Shown here piece by piece: positions 9,646 through 20,999 of a DNA stretch of 64,000 nt. Numbering within the stretch: the first letter of the stretch is position 1; every line of letters starts with the position of its first letter. The stretch is from Sinonovacula constricta (Eukaryota; Mollusca; Bivalvia; Cardiida; Solecurtidae). The DNA lies in contig CM017561.1 of assembly GCA_007844125.1 (NCBI GenBank), positions 62,105,256 to 62,169,255 of the forward strand, given 5' to 3'. The notes under the pieces were generated by a model, which had not been told where the DNA came from, made no database searches, and was given only the letters and a program-made list of their open reading frames with translations. The position numbers were made by a program, and so were the translations under genes.

Positions 9646-12600
9646 ATGCCTAAAGGAAAGAGGAAAGGTAAGTTTCGGCCCGGAATAAAGACGTGATCTT
9701 TCTGCGTGATTCACACTTGCATGTAAACATGTGGTTGTTTTGATAACGTAACATTTACTCATAACATATGTTGAAACATTAAATGAAACAAACTTTGATT
9801 TGATGTTTTTCTCACTCCTTTTTCATAAATAAATTGATATGTGTAATGAGATAATTATGTTCTTTTATGATCTGTTGAAAGGAATCTCGAGTTTTGACTT
9901 GAGGCCAAAACAGGAGGGAAAGTTTGCGAATGAAAATAGCATTATTCCCATAAACGACAATGTTACGATGACTGAAAATTTTATGATTATTGTGGTCCCA
10001 ATGCTTAGCACAGAAATTCAATTAGATGTCGCTAGTTTAAACGCGCAATTTATCCGTGTTCACAAGTAAATTTTCAATAAAACTAATTTAAGGTCAATGA
10101 TAAGTAATAACGCTCGCTCTCTACTGTTAATTACACCACTTTTATTGAAACAGTTTTGAAAACAATGGAATAAATGTTATTCTTTAACTCTATTTTTATC
10201 ATATATATAGTTTCATCAAATTATATTTTTTAATTTATTACCAAATATTAGATTACCTTTTAATGGATTCTGATAGTAGTCACTATAACCACAACCTAAG
10301 TAATTGGTTTCAACCTGTTTCAGAGATGATTGTTTTGTTCTGTTTTAGGTGGTCGAAAGTCAACAGAGAGTCGTCATACTAGTGATGAAGAGATTGAAGC
10401 TGCTGACAACTGGAGTACTGCCAGTGTCCTCTCAGAGGACATGTCTGGCAGTATCCCAGAGGAAGGTAATCCTCACAGTTTGATACTTGCTTCAATATCA
10501 ATCCTTTAATACAGGGTTGTCACTAGAAATATTTTGAGCAGGCTCAAATAACTTTTGAGGAGGCTAGGCTATGCGAACGCCAAAAGCACGAAGCGCTGCT
10601 AGGGGGCTCCGGGGGCATGCTCTTGACCGATTTTCATTTTTTTCTTCAAATTTGAGGCGGCCCGATTTTCCTTTGAGGCGGTCAAATCGGCCACCAGCCG
10701 CCTCCTAATGACAACCCTGTTAATAGAGTTGAACCATCTGATGATTTAACCAAAAATAATAGGCTTATGTATTGAAACACTGAAAGGAAAAAAATGTGTG
10801 AGGTGTTGTTTTGCAAAATTGAAATGGGCTTGGGTCGTCATTGTGCAGTGATTAATCGACACTGCTAATATCCCTGTGAAAAGAAATTGAATGTATACCA
10901 ACTAAATTTCTGTATTTCATACATACATGGCTCTCATTTGAAATACATACATGGCACTCATTTGAAGCAAATATTTTGCTGCCATCGCTGAGTTAGTATC
11001 CCATTGACACCTTACATAGTACAATACTCCTTACGTTATTCAGAGGCTCTGCTACATGTCCGTAACATGTATTTAGTATAAAGCAACCACACCAGCAGGG
11101 CTTTTTCAGCCTGTCTCACAGGGCCGATATTCGGCCCCGTTCCCAATGCCAAATAGCGACCATTTTGCCCAATTTCAAGAAAAAAAATTCCCAATCTCAT
11201 AAATTAATTTTCATTTGAACCGCAATGCCTTTTACCTTTAAAAAATAAATAACCAAGAAACCATAAAATCGAGAGACTTTTCCAATTAAGCGAATCGTTT
11301 GTTTACTTTTGATCGGTGATCTGTGAAAACTACTTACCGTGAATTTATGTATGAATGTAACCGGTGAAAACAGACTTTTACCCAGCCGTATACCATAACG
11401 CAAGTTGAAGATGCGTCACGGAGCCATTCCAGATAATATTGTAATTATATGGTTTAAAAATTAACAGGAATTTTTTTTTTTTCATAAACAAAAGTATTTT
11501 TGCCATAACTGTTTGACTGAAAGGAGTTCTGAAGCAAAAATGGTACATGCAGTACCAGCTTTTATACTGACCCGCGAAATATAGTGACAAAAAAAATGTT
11601 GTACAATAGTAAATTCTACGCGATCTAGAATCTACCAACTTCTGTAGATGATGACCATAATACCATCCAGCACAAAAGCTGTGGAGAGAGGGTTTTGCAC
11701 CATGAACCTACTATGCACTTCTTTGAGAAGCTCCCTTGGCCAGGAAAAACTCTCCAATTTAATGAGAATCTGTATTGAAAGCCCTGCAGAGCTTTATGAA
11801 CAAACTCTGGAAGAGCTCTGTAACACTTTCAGGGACACAAAAGCAAAGCAGATTAAGTTTTAATGCAGAAAAATAAACGTTGAAATTTCCTAATTGGTTT
11901 GATTTGTCGATACTTTTTTTCCCAATTTGACTATTTACCGCGTCAAAAATTCCCAATTTGGGCTGGGGCCTTTTCCCAAAAAACCCTGACCAGTCTGGCT
12001 GGTTTAGTATTTAAAAAAACCCACTGGATCTAAAATATGTGACATGCTATAGTATGTGTGTAAAAACAGGGCCTTGCCATTTACTTTTTGTTCATCTGTT
12101 ATTGCCTTTTAATCTTACAGTACTAGCAACTTCCTTCACTGGTCATGTCCTTGTCCAGTGGCATATTTCTAAACCTGAGTATTTCTATTTTCTGACTTCT
12201 GCTGTCTTTATTCTCATTCAATTTCAGCTTTGCTGGTAATATGATATTGTTTGATTTTTGACATACATCACAGCAGCATTATTATCATCATTACAGCAAT
12301 ATTCATTCAGTTTTTATTGGTGAAGGAAGACCTTTAACAGTATTGTGAGTAGAACCACCAGTGCACAACAGATCTATTTGAAGACCTTCCCATTTCCTAC
12401 ATGAAAGTTTTAACTTTGACCTTGACTTGAACCCATGCAGCGAGGGGCCATAGAGGCAGAGTAGTATAAGTAGTGACTCTTCCCACACTTCCATGGTTAG
12501 TTACATTAAATTGTGTGACTGGTTTTAAAAGAATTGAGATCCATGGCCAGTGGGTAGCACCAAATCAAATTTACTTACTTTAAATGAAGCTCAGGGTTTT

Positions 12601-15600
12601 TTATTTTATGTTGTTATATTAAATATTAATCAATTTAAAATTGTGTCAACTTTTTCAGAAGGAACAGAAGGTGTAGATGAATCAAGTGCTCAGGATAATT
12701 TTGAAGACAAGTTGAAGGATGCCATTGAAGGGCTTACACAGAAGAGGTAATGTATATGTGGTTTTATGGCTACAGAATAGGTGATCAGGATGTTAATATA
12801 TTTAAAACTTGAGTAATATGTCAACAGGGATTGTAAACAAACAAACCCCCACCAAATCCAGTATAATTGGGATATAACAGAGTGGAAACATTTTTATTTG
12901 ATTCTTTATTATAAAAATACATCTTTAAATTATTTCAATATCAACTATTCAATTGTATGAATTTCAGTTATGTCCTTGATCTTTTCAGTACTGTTCAGAT
13001 AGCTAGAAATATATCTATAATTACAATCATTGTTTGTTATTATTGCAGTGCTGGGGGCAGAAAGACCTGTATGCAGTCAGTGATCAATGCTCTGTCAAAT
13101 AAATGTCTGTACGATTTTCTATTGGACAGGTAGGTACATGATACGGTTATAGCATTAAAGTATTGTTTTTAATAAGTAGGTTTTTTTGTAAAACAATATA
13201 TTCACAAATATGTGACAGTCACAAATACTCAATTTAGTTTGAATAGTCCATTTTAAGTAGCCCCTCAGCTTCAGAACAAGTGGGTTTGGGACTTGGGTGT
13301 TATTCATAAAGAATTCTAGACTTAAAGTTAGAAATTTCCTTAAACCTAACAAACATATTTCTTAGATGTGAGAAAGTTTCCTAAGTTTCATTCATAAAAC
13401 TGGTTAATGTAAGAATTTTTTTTTTTCTTATTTTGTCTGACTTTACCTAAACTTAGAAATTTCAATGAATTAAAAAGGTTATTTCTCAGAAGAAGTTTTT
13501 ATTAAGTTTCATTTAATACATGGAATTTCTTAGTATTCTTCAAAATTTAAAAAAATTTCTTAGGTTAAGTATTAAGAAAAAAAACAGCTTAGATCTTTAT
13601 GAATACATTTCGGTTTCGGGGTGAACTTTCATGTGGTAAGTCTTCCTATCTGAAGTGTGTCAAATTGATAAAAACATTTATCAACAGTCTTTCTCCATCA
13701 AAAAATGACTGTATTGACCTTGGTAGTGTTTCAGTGATGTATTTTAAAGCAGTTTTTTTGCTTTGTCATCATGCTCTTCATAATGTTTATACATCTAATA
13801 TTTAGATTTTCTTAAATGCTTTAAAAAAATGCATACCTTGTATTATGCCTTGTATTATTAGGAAAAAAAAGATTAAAACATCTTAGATGGTTTGTCCTAT
13901 TTGCAAACAGTTTTGTGTTTTAACTTCCCCAGAAAGGTGACGCTGTGTGATCCTTTACTGCGCTGTTTAAAGAAGGGTAAGAGTGATGAGCAGGCACTGG
14001 CAGCAAAGTGTATTAGCCTGTTCTGTGTCCAAATGGGAGAGGAAGCTGATGAAGTAATGCAGGAAGCACGACCAGCTCTTCTCGCACTCCTCGCTGATAA
14101 GACAGCCTCCGTCAAGGCCAGAGGAGAGGTACGGAACAGTGTCCATAAAAATTGTCTATAGGCTATAAAATAGGTTATTAAATGTAGCCTGTTGATTAAG
14201 ATTTAAAAATAAATGTGTCCCACCATATCTAGTTAAAAAAACAACATAATGATGTTGATCTCTATTGCTTACTTGCTTTTAGCTCATGAGGGCCATTTTA
14301 TAACAAATCAGCCTGATATATCTATGTAGGCTTTATGTTCTTTGGTTTTAGTGTATGGTATTTTTGTTCCAGGTCTTATCTGATTAACTTACTAGTTCTG
14401 ATATATTTCAGTGTGCCATTGCTGTTGCCCTGAGTGTGTTTATTAGCAGTTCAGATACAGAGGTATGTTTGTGTTGATACTTTCTTAATATTATAATTTT
14501 ATTTGCAAAATTTAAAAGTAAATCTGGCAATTTAATTGTACTTGCAGTGAAATCTATAATTTCGTTAACAAAGAGGTTATATTTGGGTTGTAAAAAGACA
14601 ACACATGCTACAGGGTTGTATGGCTTGTGTGAGGTTCTTTTAGTGAAATAAACCCACAATGAAATTTTCTTTTATTGGACCTGCCGCAATAGCTCAATTG
14701 GTAGAGTGTTGGCTTGCAGTTTGGGAGGTTGCGACTTCAAACCCCTCCTGTGTCAAACCAAAGAATTTAAAGTTGTTAGTAGGGTCTTCCCTTCTAATAC
14801 TCAGGGCTAAGGGGACAGCATTACTTCCGACTTGTTGGTGTCAGTATAATGGACCGGCCTGGTTCAGTCTCTGGACACCTCATAGGTGCCCCTGTGCTAT
14901 AATGATGGAAATGTTGCTTGCACAGTAGCGACAAAAAAGCCGGCAAATCCAATCCCTCTTTTATTGATTTTTATGGTGACTTAATAACAATTTTTGGATT
15001 TTTAAATCATGAAATACAATTTCACCTGATGGTAACAGGGTTAGCTTGAAACAATAAAATTGTATTATCTATTATTTTAAACAGCATGCCAATTCATGAT
15101 TGGAAACTACCATAAAGTTTTATAGATAAGACGCAGTTTTTTGCCCCAAATTATATTAAAAAAGTGGGGGATGCGTCTTATCTATGCGGATTAAAGTTTT
15201 CCCATTTTTCTCAGACCAAAATTGACCCTTAGACTAATCCAACCGCAGAGAATATTGTCAATAGTATCGGCCATAGAAAACTGTATTGTGCTATATTAAG
15301 GGAAAAGTTACGTTGTTTTTACCTAAAATTTGACATTAAACATAAAAAGAGACATTTGAATTCGTTTCTGTATAAATAAAACAACAATATGCAATAAATA
15401 TTTGCATAAATATCAATTTATTCTAACAAAATCGGCGAAGTTTCATAATCCGGAAACGGTTATTGAGTTTTAGTGGAACAGGCATATTCATTGGCGACGC
15501 TGTTTTTATCATCATCTAAGTAATATGATATTATTCAGTTGATCAATTTTGATTTGAAATTTGTTTTATTTTGAATGTTAACTACGAATAAATTTTAAGT

Positions 15601-18600
15601 TGAAATTAAAAACCCACTTAACAACAATAAAATGTGCAGACAAGTTCATCATCCGTAAGTAACTACAAAGGTGCATAGAACTTATTTGTTAGTAAGTGGT
15701 CACATAAATAACACGGTGTGAAAATGAACATTTGAAAGCCTTTAGTTGTTATTTTAAATGTCATTTGTTGTCCCATGTGTCGAGAACTTAATTACAGGCC
15801 GAGAACTTAATTGTTTTCATGACATGCTGCTGCCTGAAACAGGATGTTCTCTCATGTGTAGGGCTGGAAGAATATCCTGTCTGACGTGTAAACGATACTG
15901 GGGTAGAGTGTCATAACGTAACACAATACACACGGTCTCACTAGGCAAACAGTCGCGACGTATTATTCAAGACACTTAGAGAATAATAAGCACTCGGCGC
16001 AAACACTGATTTACGGAACAATTGGAACATGTTCCCTTGAGTCATATCGAGCGATGTGGCGACGCGGGAATTTCGTAATGGCAGCCAGATGGATTAGTGA
16101 ATCGGGGATGCGTCTTGTCTTTGAGAATTTGCTTGCGTCTTATCTTTATGTGTGTCTTATCAATAAAACTTTACAGTATATGTATCCATATGTAAACATT
16201 ATTTCATATCAATGTTATTTATGTCAAATTTAACATGAGTAATATTCACTTGAGAATCACATTACAAACAACTGTGCTATTAGTTCACATTTTATATTTT
16301 CCCACCAGATTGTGCAAGAGGTTCTGCAAGCTTTAGAGAACATCTTCTCGCTGTCCTTCAGGAAAGGTGACAAGACAGTCCCCAACCATGCTCCTGATAT
16401 CTGTCGCTTCCACAGCATTGCTCTCACAGAGTGGTGCCTGCTGCTTACCATTGCACCCCAGTTCCTCATTGATCAGTATGTCTTAAAGTAAGTTTGCACT
16501 GAATTAGTAAAGAATAATTTAGTGGCAGTATTTTCTCTATATGTTTATTTTCTTTTTACTGTACAATTCCGGCTCGTGAGAGATGTACCAGAATGTAAGA
16601 GAAATACCTATGGCATTAGGTTATGTTTCAATCATTGTTATGTTTGTAAAATACATAATAAAAAAAGTATGCTTAAAATAAAAGATACACCTTTGTTAAG
16701 TATCAACACTTGTCCTGTTTTTCAGGTATTTCTTGTATTTCTCTGGTCTCTTATGTCTTTCTACTTTTGACTCTTAATTCCTAGTCATTTCTAGTGTGAA
16801 TTCTTGTTCCCCAGGTATTTCTAGTATTGATGCTTCTTTCCTAGATACTTCCAGTGTTGACTCTTTCGTCCAGACATTTCTTGTGTTAACTCTGATTTCC
16901 CATTTATTTCGAGTGTTGACGATATAATTCCTTGGTATTTCAACTGTTGGTTTTTGTTCCCAGGTATCTCAGCAGATTTCCAGACATGCTTGAGAGCCAG
17001 GATGTAGAACTGAGAATCACTGCAGGGGAAACTGTAGCTTTGTTCTTTGAGCTTGGCAGGGAAGAAGATGAGGTGAGACACTGTGAATATAACAGAATCT
17101 TTGCAGAGCTTTTTTTTATAGATGTTTGTGTTCCAAAAATATTATGAATATAATTATTCAATTTGTATTTGAAATGCAAGTGCTGGAAACACTTCTGTTA
17201 ACTGTATAGTATTTGTAAACCATTATAAACTAATGATTTTAAGTCTGTTAGGCTATAACAATGAAGTTTTGTTGAGCAAGTCTAACACATACATTACTCT
17301 TTCTGACAACATTATGTCTTTAACCCTGATAATGTTTTAAAAAAATGCAAAAACAATACAAAATGAAGATAATATTTGAAGATAGTGTTAAATATTTTCA
17401 ATTTTTCATATAACATTTCAGCTTCATAACACATTTAAATGCAAGATATTAATACAACTAAATATATTTGGTTATTTATGAATCCTTCATAAACATTTTT
17501 TTTAAAAACCTCGTTGACAGGAATTTGAGAGTGATGCCATGGTACAGTTGTGTGACACACTTCGTCGCATGTCCACAGAATCTCATAAATACTGGGCTAA
17601 GAAAGACTGCCGCCTGCAGAAGTCCAGCTTCAGGGAAATTTTGCGGACTGTGGAGGAAGGTGATGCCCCTAAGGTGACAGTAAAGTTTGCGACAGAGACA
17701 CTGGAGATCTTTTCCTGGGTACAGAAGATGCAGTACAACGCTTTGTGTCAGGCTTTGCAGTCAGGCATCTACCAACATCTACAGGTGAGCCTTAGTTGCC
17801 TTGTATATTTACCAATGCCTAAATGTGAGCTCAGGGGCGCCCGTGGCTGAGTGGTTAGAGTCATTGAAATAAAACTCCCCTCACCGCATTGGGCGAGAAC
17901 TTTCATTTGAGGAGGTTGTCCAGCTAACCTGTGGTGCACTGGTGGTTCTACCCAGGCATAAGTCTAAGGGTCTTCCTCTACCAATAATTAGCTGGACGTC
18001 ACTAATATGATCATAATTGTTTCGGTGTGATGTAACAAAAACAGGTTAGCCTTGTATATCTGCCAATACCTACAGATGAGCCTAAGTACACTTGTATATC
18101 TACCTAAACCTACAAGTCAGCCTCAGTAGGCTTGTATTCTACCAACACCTACAGGTTTTGTATATGATTGTCATTTCAGGGTTACACTCTTTTGAAAGAC
18201 AGCTTTAAATAACCAAAATTTTGTTTTTGTTTTTTAGTGGAATTCTCTTGTTAGAGACGTGTTCGGACTGGGAGCTCCCATCATAGTATCAAACATCAAC
18301 AAAAGCAAGCCATCAAAATGGGAAAGGGTTAGTATTTATTTTGTATGTAAGCATAAATTAAATATGGTACATTGATCATGGTAACCATTTCCTTCCAGTT
18401 GTATTTTCAAAATAAAATTAAACATTAGTAATTTTCTTTCATTAAGTACCCAATTATAATTATTTACATTGAGAGATGATAGATAGAATTTTATTAGAAT
18501 TTGTATCAGATTTACTGTTTTACTGTTTTCTTAATTTTCTAAAATCTATGGTAGAATGAATTAAGGACATTTTAGCTTCTTCAATACATTGTTGTAATTT

Positions 18601-18900
18601 TTTTTTACTAGCTTTAATATTTGCTTGTCATTTTAAATTTTAAAAAAGGGGATAGTAAGTACTTTCAGCTAACCTGTGGTGCATTGCTGGCTCTACCCAG
18701 ACAATTGTTTGAGGTATTCCTTCCTTCAATGTCACAGCTGGACCTTGTGTTAATGATAATTGTTGTGTTGGTTTGATGTGTTTTTAAAAACCAATGTCTC
18801 CTTTCAGGCTATGTACAATGCTGCTGCTTTCCGAGCCCGTACAAAGGCCAGGTCGAAGTTCCGTGACAAACGTAGCGTCACAGTAAATGGCTTTGATTAA
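9646..18900 (+). CDS. IFRD1: IFRD1/IFRD2 orthologue, interferon-related developmental regulator (11 exons)
   Basis: Coding exons: 9646-9667, 10349-10465, 12659-12746, 13049-13129, 13933-14128, 14412-14462, 16309-16487, 16964-17072, 17521-17784, 18238-18327, 18808-18900. All junctions are GT-AG and phases match; the product is 429 aa, against 451 for human IFRD1 and 442 for IFRD2. It begins MPKGKRKGGRKST, with a Ser/Glu-rich acidic segment, then the helical IFRD repeat domain (residues about 75-330, e.g. LLDRKVTLCDPLLRCLKKGK, FRKGDKTVPNHAPDICRFHS) and the IFRD C-terminal domain ending KWERAMYNAAAFRARTKARS. Vertebrate members act as transcriptional co-regulators with histone deacetylases in differentiation, and IFRD2 binds inactive ribosomes. 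Invertebrates usually have one family member, so the symbol stands for the pair. The first coding exon is only 22 nt. The introns are loaded with mobile elements. Confidence 0.95.
10511..10720. mobile_element. 210 bp MITE in IFRD1 intron 2
   Basis: Terminal inverted repeats ACAGGGTTGTCACTAG on the left and the complement of ACAGGGTTGTCATTAG on the right. The interior is short, non-coding and comparatively GC-rich. Flanks are AT-rich (TTTAAT / TAATAG), so the target duplication (perhaps TAAT) is not certain. Confidence 0.8.
11096..11988 (+). mobile_element. hAT transposon remnant in IFRD1 intron 2
   Basis: Ends CAGGGCTTTTTC on the left and the complement of CAGGGTTTTTTGGG on the right, typical of hAT termini. 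Inside, on the same strand, a frame at 11648-11863 encodes STKAVERGFCTMNLL and, later, LSNLMRICIESP: the C-terminal dimerisation segment of hAT transposases, where STAAVERGFS-like and LM.I...GP motifs are usual. The rest of the transposase is gone, so this is a deleted copy of 893 bp. No clean 8 bp target duplication was found. Confidence 0.78.
12305..12460 (-). mobile_element. SINE B copy (diverged, reverse)
   Basis: Reverse-strand copy of the tRNA-derived SINE described at 36000-36188. The conserved central block (here read as GAAGACC / AGAACCACCAGTGCACAACA on the plus strand) and a partial tRNA head near 12430-12460 are seen. Confidence 0.6.
14678..14956 (+). mobile_element. SINE C: full-length tRNA-derived SINE with target duplication
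   Basis: The tRNA-like head contains an A box (ATAGCTCAATTGGTAGAGTG) and a B box (GGTTGCGACTTCAAACCC), followed by a 200 bp tRNA-unrelated body. It is flanked by an exact 10 bp target duplication TCTTTTATTG (14668-14677 and 14957-14966). Retrotransposed into IFRD1 intron 6. The body recurs inside the tandem array at about 21711-21835. Confidence 0.88.
15110..16176. mobile_element. Non-autonomous DNA transposon, TA-flanked, in IFRD1 intron 6
   Basis: Left end CCATAAAGTTTTATAGATAA and right end the complement of CTGTAAAGTTTTATTGATAA, each bordered by TA, as expected for a Tc1/mariner/pogo-type insertion. Sub-terminal GATGCGTCTTATC-like motifs occur near both ends. No transposase frame is seen in the 1.07 kb interior. 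Confidence 0.8.
16720..16963 (+). repeat. 30 bp minisatellite ending at the exon 8 acceptor of IFRD1
   Basis: About eight degenerate units with a period of 30 bp. Acceptor-like AG dinucleotides end at 16725, 16784, 16814, 16844, 16873 and 16963; the last is the real exon 8 acceptor (TTCCCAG then GTATCTC). Units resemble TTCCCAGGTATTTC plus AGTGTTGACTC. The repeat therefore reproduces the splice site itself, exonic bases included. Confidence 0.85.
17769..18165 (+). repeat. Repeat copying the exon 9 donor of IFRD1, interrupted by a SINE
   Basis: The exon 9 end and donor (ACATCTACAG then GTGAGCC, followed by TTGTATAT and TACCAA) reappear downstream about three times (18044-18165) as ACCTACAGATGAGCC, ACCTACAAGTCAGCC and ACCTACAGG, with TTGTAT and CTACC in between. 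Unit length is about 40-44 bp. A SINE B copy (17834-18045) separates the first unit from the rest. Confidence 0.65.
17834..18045 (+). mobile_element. SINE B copy in IFRD1 intron 9
   Basis: Starts GGGCGCCCGTGGCTGAGTGG, a tRNA-Leu/Ser-like A-box region, followed by the family's central block (CCAGCTAACCTGTGGTGCAC, GGTTCTACCCAGGCATAAGT) and the 3' part ending near GTGATGTAAC. The B box is weak in this copy. Confidence 0.78.
18669..18790 (+). mobile_element. SINE B fragment in IFRD1 intron 10
   Basis: Lacks the tRNA head. It retains AGCTAACCTGTGGTGCATTG, CTCTACCCAGACA and the 3' GTTGGTTTGATGTG segment. Confidence 0.6.
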
Positions 18901-20442
18901 CCATGATCCTTTGGAGTGTTTCTCTTATCACTATGTTTTAATCTCTGTGCAAATGATTCTCTTGTGATACAAATTGACACCTAGCCTAGCCATTTCATGT
19001 TGAGAGTAAATTGTCAAGTGAATTATTTATTTATATGCTGTGTGAGATTTGTGGATCAGTTGAAATGGATGTGCATGGTAGTGACCATGGAGACACTTTC
19101 TTAGTGCAGCAAAACCTCTCAACAGACTAGACTTTTATTTATGCAAGAAGACTTGCATTTAAAGCAAGTTTTTATTTCCCAAATATTTTTGATTACATTA
19201 AAAATAAATTGACATTGGTTTTGAGGCTGTGTTGCTGCCTTTGTCCTTCACTGTTTTTAAGTGGTGTTCTTTGTATTTAGTGCATTTTTATTTATTACTT
19301 AAATAAATGTTGGTAGGAATTGGGCATTTTGTGAATGTGTTTTAAAACTTCATGATCATTTTTCCTAAAAAGACTTGGATTATAAATCATTTGGTAAGCT
19401 TTCGGAATTTCTAATTTTCTTATTAGGTAATGTTTAGTGCAATTTCTTTTATTGAAAATGATTTTTAAAGGTGTGAAGAATTGATATTTTCAAAAAATTC
19501 TTCATTTTAAAAGAATTGTGAAAGTAAATGTGTATATTTCAAATATACATACACACTTTGTTCAGCCTTGTTTTTTGTGTGATTTATGTATAAATGTAAC
19601 AAAAATAAATCTTGAAGCATCAACTTACATTTTTTTTATTTTACCACTGCCTCCTATCATACTGATGACATTGTGCACATTAACAAATAGTCTGGAAAGG
19701 TTTAAACATGCTGTCCACTTCATGGACTGAGTTGTAATTTGTCTCTCCTTCTGTTTGTAGTTTGACACTTTCTATTTATACCTTTATGTAGGAAATACGA
19801 AAATATCCTATGAGGAATAAACTACCGCTAGACAAAGGCATACACAAGGTAATGTTAAAGTGACAAAAATACTGATAAGACATGATACATAAAAATAAAG
19901 GTCACTACCACGGAATGGACAGTTGGCAAAAGAACCAACTGGGGTGCTTAAACAATAATTGTTCAAAATAACAATAATTGTTATGAACTAACAAAATAAG
20001 GTGCACTTTGTGATGGCAATAAAAGCCCACAGAGCATAACATAAGCATGTGCTCGTTTGTGTCAAGAAGGTAGCCATTCCGAATGATCTTTATGCTTGCA
20101 GATTGGAGAAACTAGTTAATGTAACAACTAGACTGTCACTCAGACCTTATAGACTAAGAAATGCTGAAACTTAAATTACGTTTTCTGCTATATTTAAAGT
20201 AAAATGAAATCAAACAACTTGGTAATCATCTTTTATATTTGGCATTATCAACCAAAGACTTAGTACTATGGCTACCAATTATCTTCAGCTCAGCATATTT
20301 TCATCAGGCAAGGATTGGTCAAGTAAACAATACATTCCATATTTCAAATATTTTGTTTCACAGCATGCTTGGCATGTTTTTCATTATACTTGAAACTGCA
20401 GTCCAGTTTGTCCCAGCTAAGCTTTGGCTCCCACAATGGTAG
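18901..20442. other. IFRD1 3' UTR and downstream intergenic sequence
   Basis: AT-rich. Candidate IFRD1 polyadenylation signals (AATAAA) occur near 19203 and 19302. After about 19330 no gene, clear repeat or RNA gene is seen. Confidence 0.5.
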
Positions 20443-20456
20443 CTCTCTCTCCCTCT

Positions 20457-20517
<61 letters not shown>

Positions 20518-20519
20518 CA
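20443..20519. repeat. CT microsatellite
   Basis: Almost pure CT dinucleotide run with occasional CC interruptions. Confidence 0.95.
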
Positions 20520-20544
20520 CATTTCTTTGACAAGAAACATCTAG

Positions 20545-20780
20545 AAAAGAAAAAAAGTTGTATTATTTTGACATTGTGGATCTAAAGAAGGCATTCGATA
20601 AAGTGCCATGGGTATTGCAAATGCTTGCTGTAGAAGGAAGGTTGGTAGAGGCTGAGATGATGCTTCACTAAATGTGAGAGCATCTGTACAAATATCAGTT
20701 GATATCGGATGAAAGTTTGATCTCAAGGTATCATCAAGATGTTACACTTGGCCCACACCAGTTCGCTACAATATTCTTAT
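20545..20780 (+). pseudogene. Reverse transcriptase fossil
   Basis: The plus strand reads DIVDLKKAFDKVPWVLQMLA then VEGRLVEAEMMLH before stops. DLKKAFDKVPW is the palm-domain motif A of LINE reverse transcriptases (the first catalytic Asp). After two stops the frame still reads LYKYQLISDESLISR. A short, decayed LINE fragment unrelated in detail to LINE A or B. Confidence 0.7.
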
Positions 20781-20999
20781 AGATAATAAAATATACAACT
20801 AATAATCAGTTTATCTTATATAAACTGTACTAAAACATTTTGGTAATGATTAAAATTTACTACATTGTACAAAAATGTAAAGTAACCTTACATCTTTTGG
20901 AAATTCTTTCATTTTTGCCACTGCATAATTTTATAGTATTATAGCATACATTTTTATCCAGCAGGTACTTAGTTGCTTAGAAGTGATGCGAACAAGCAC

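Noticed and set aside
9839..10069. 76-codon plus frame in IFRD1 intron 1, overlapping a 69-codon minus frame
   Set aside because: Neither strand looks like a known domain and no splice sites join it to IFRD1.
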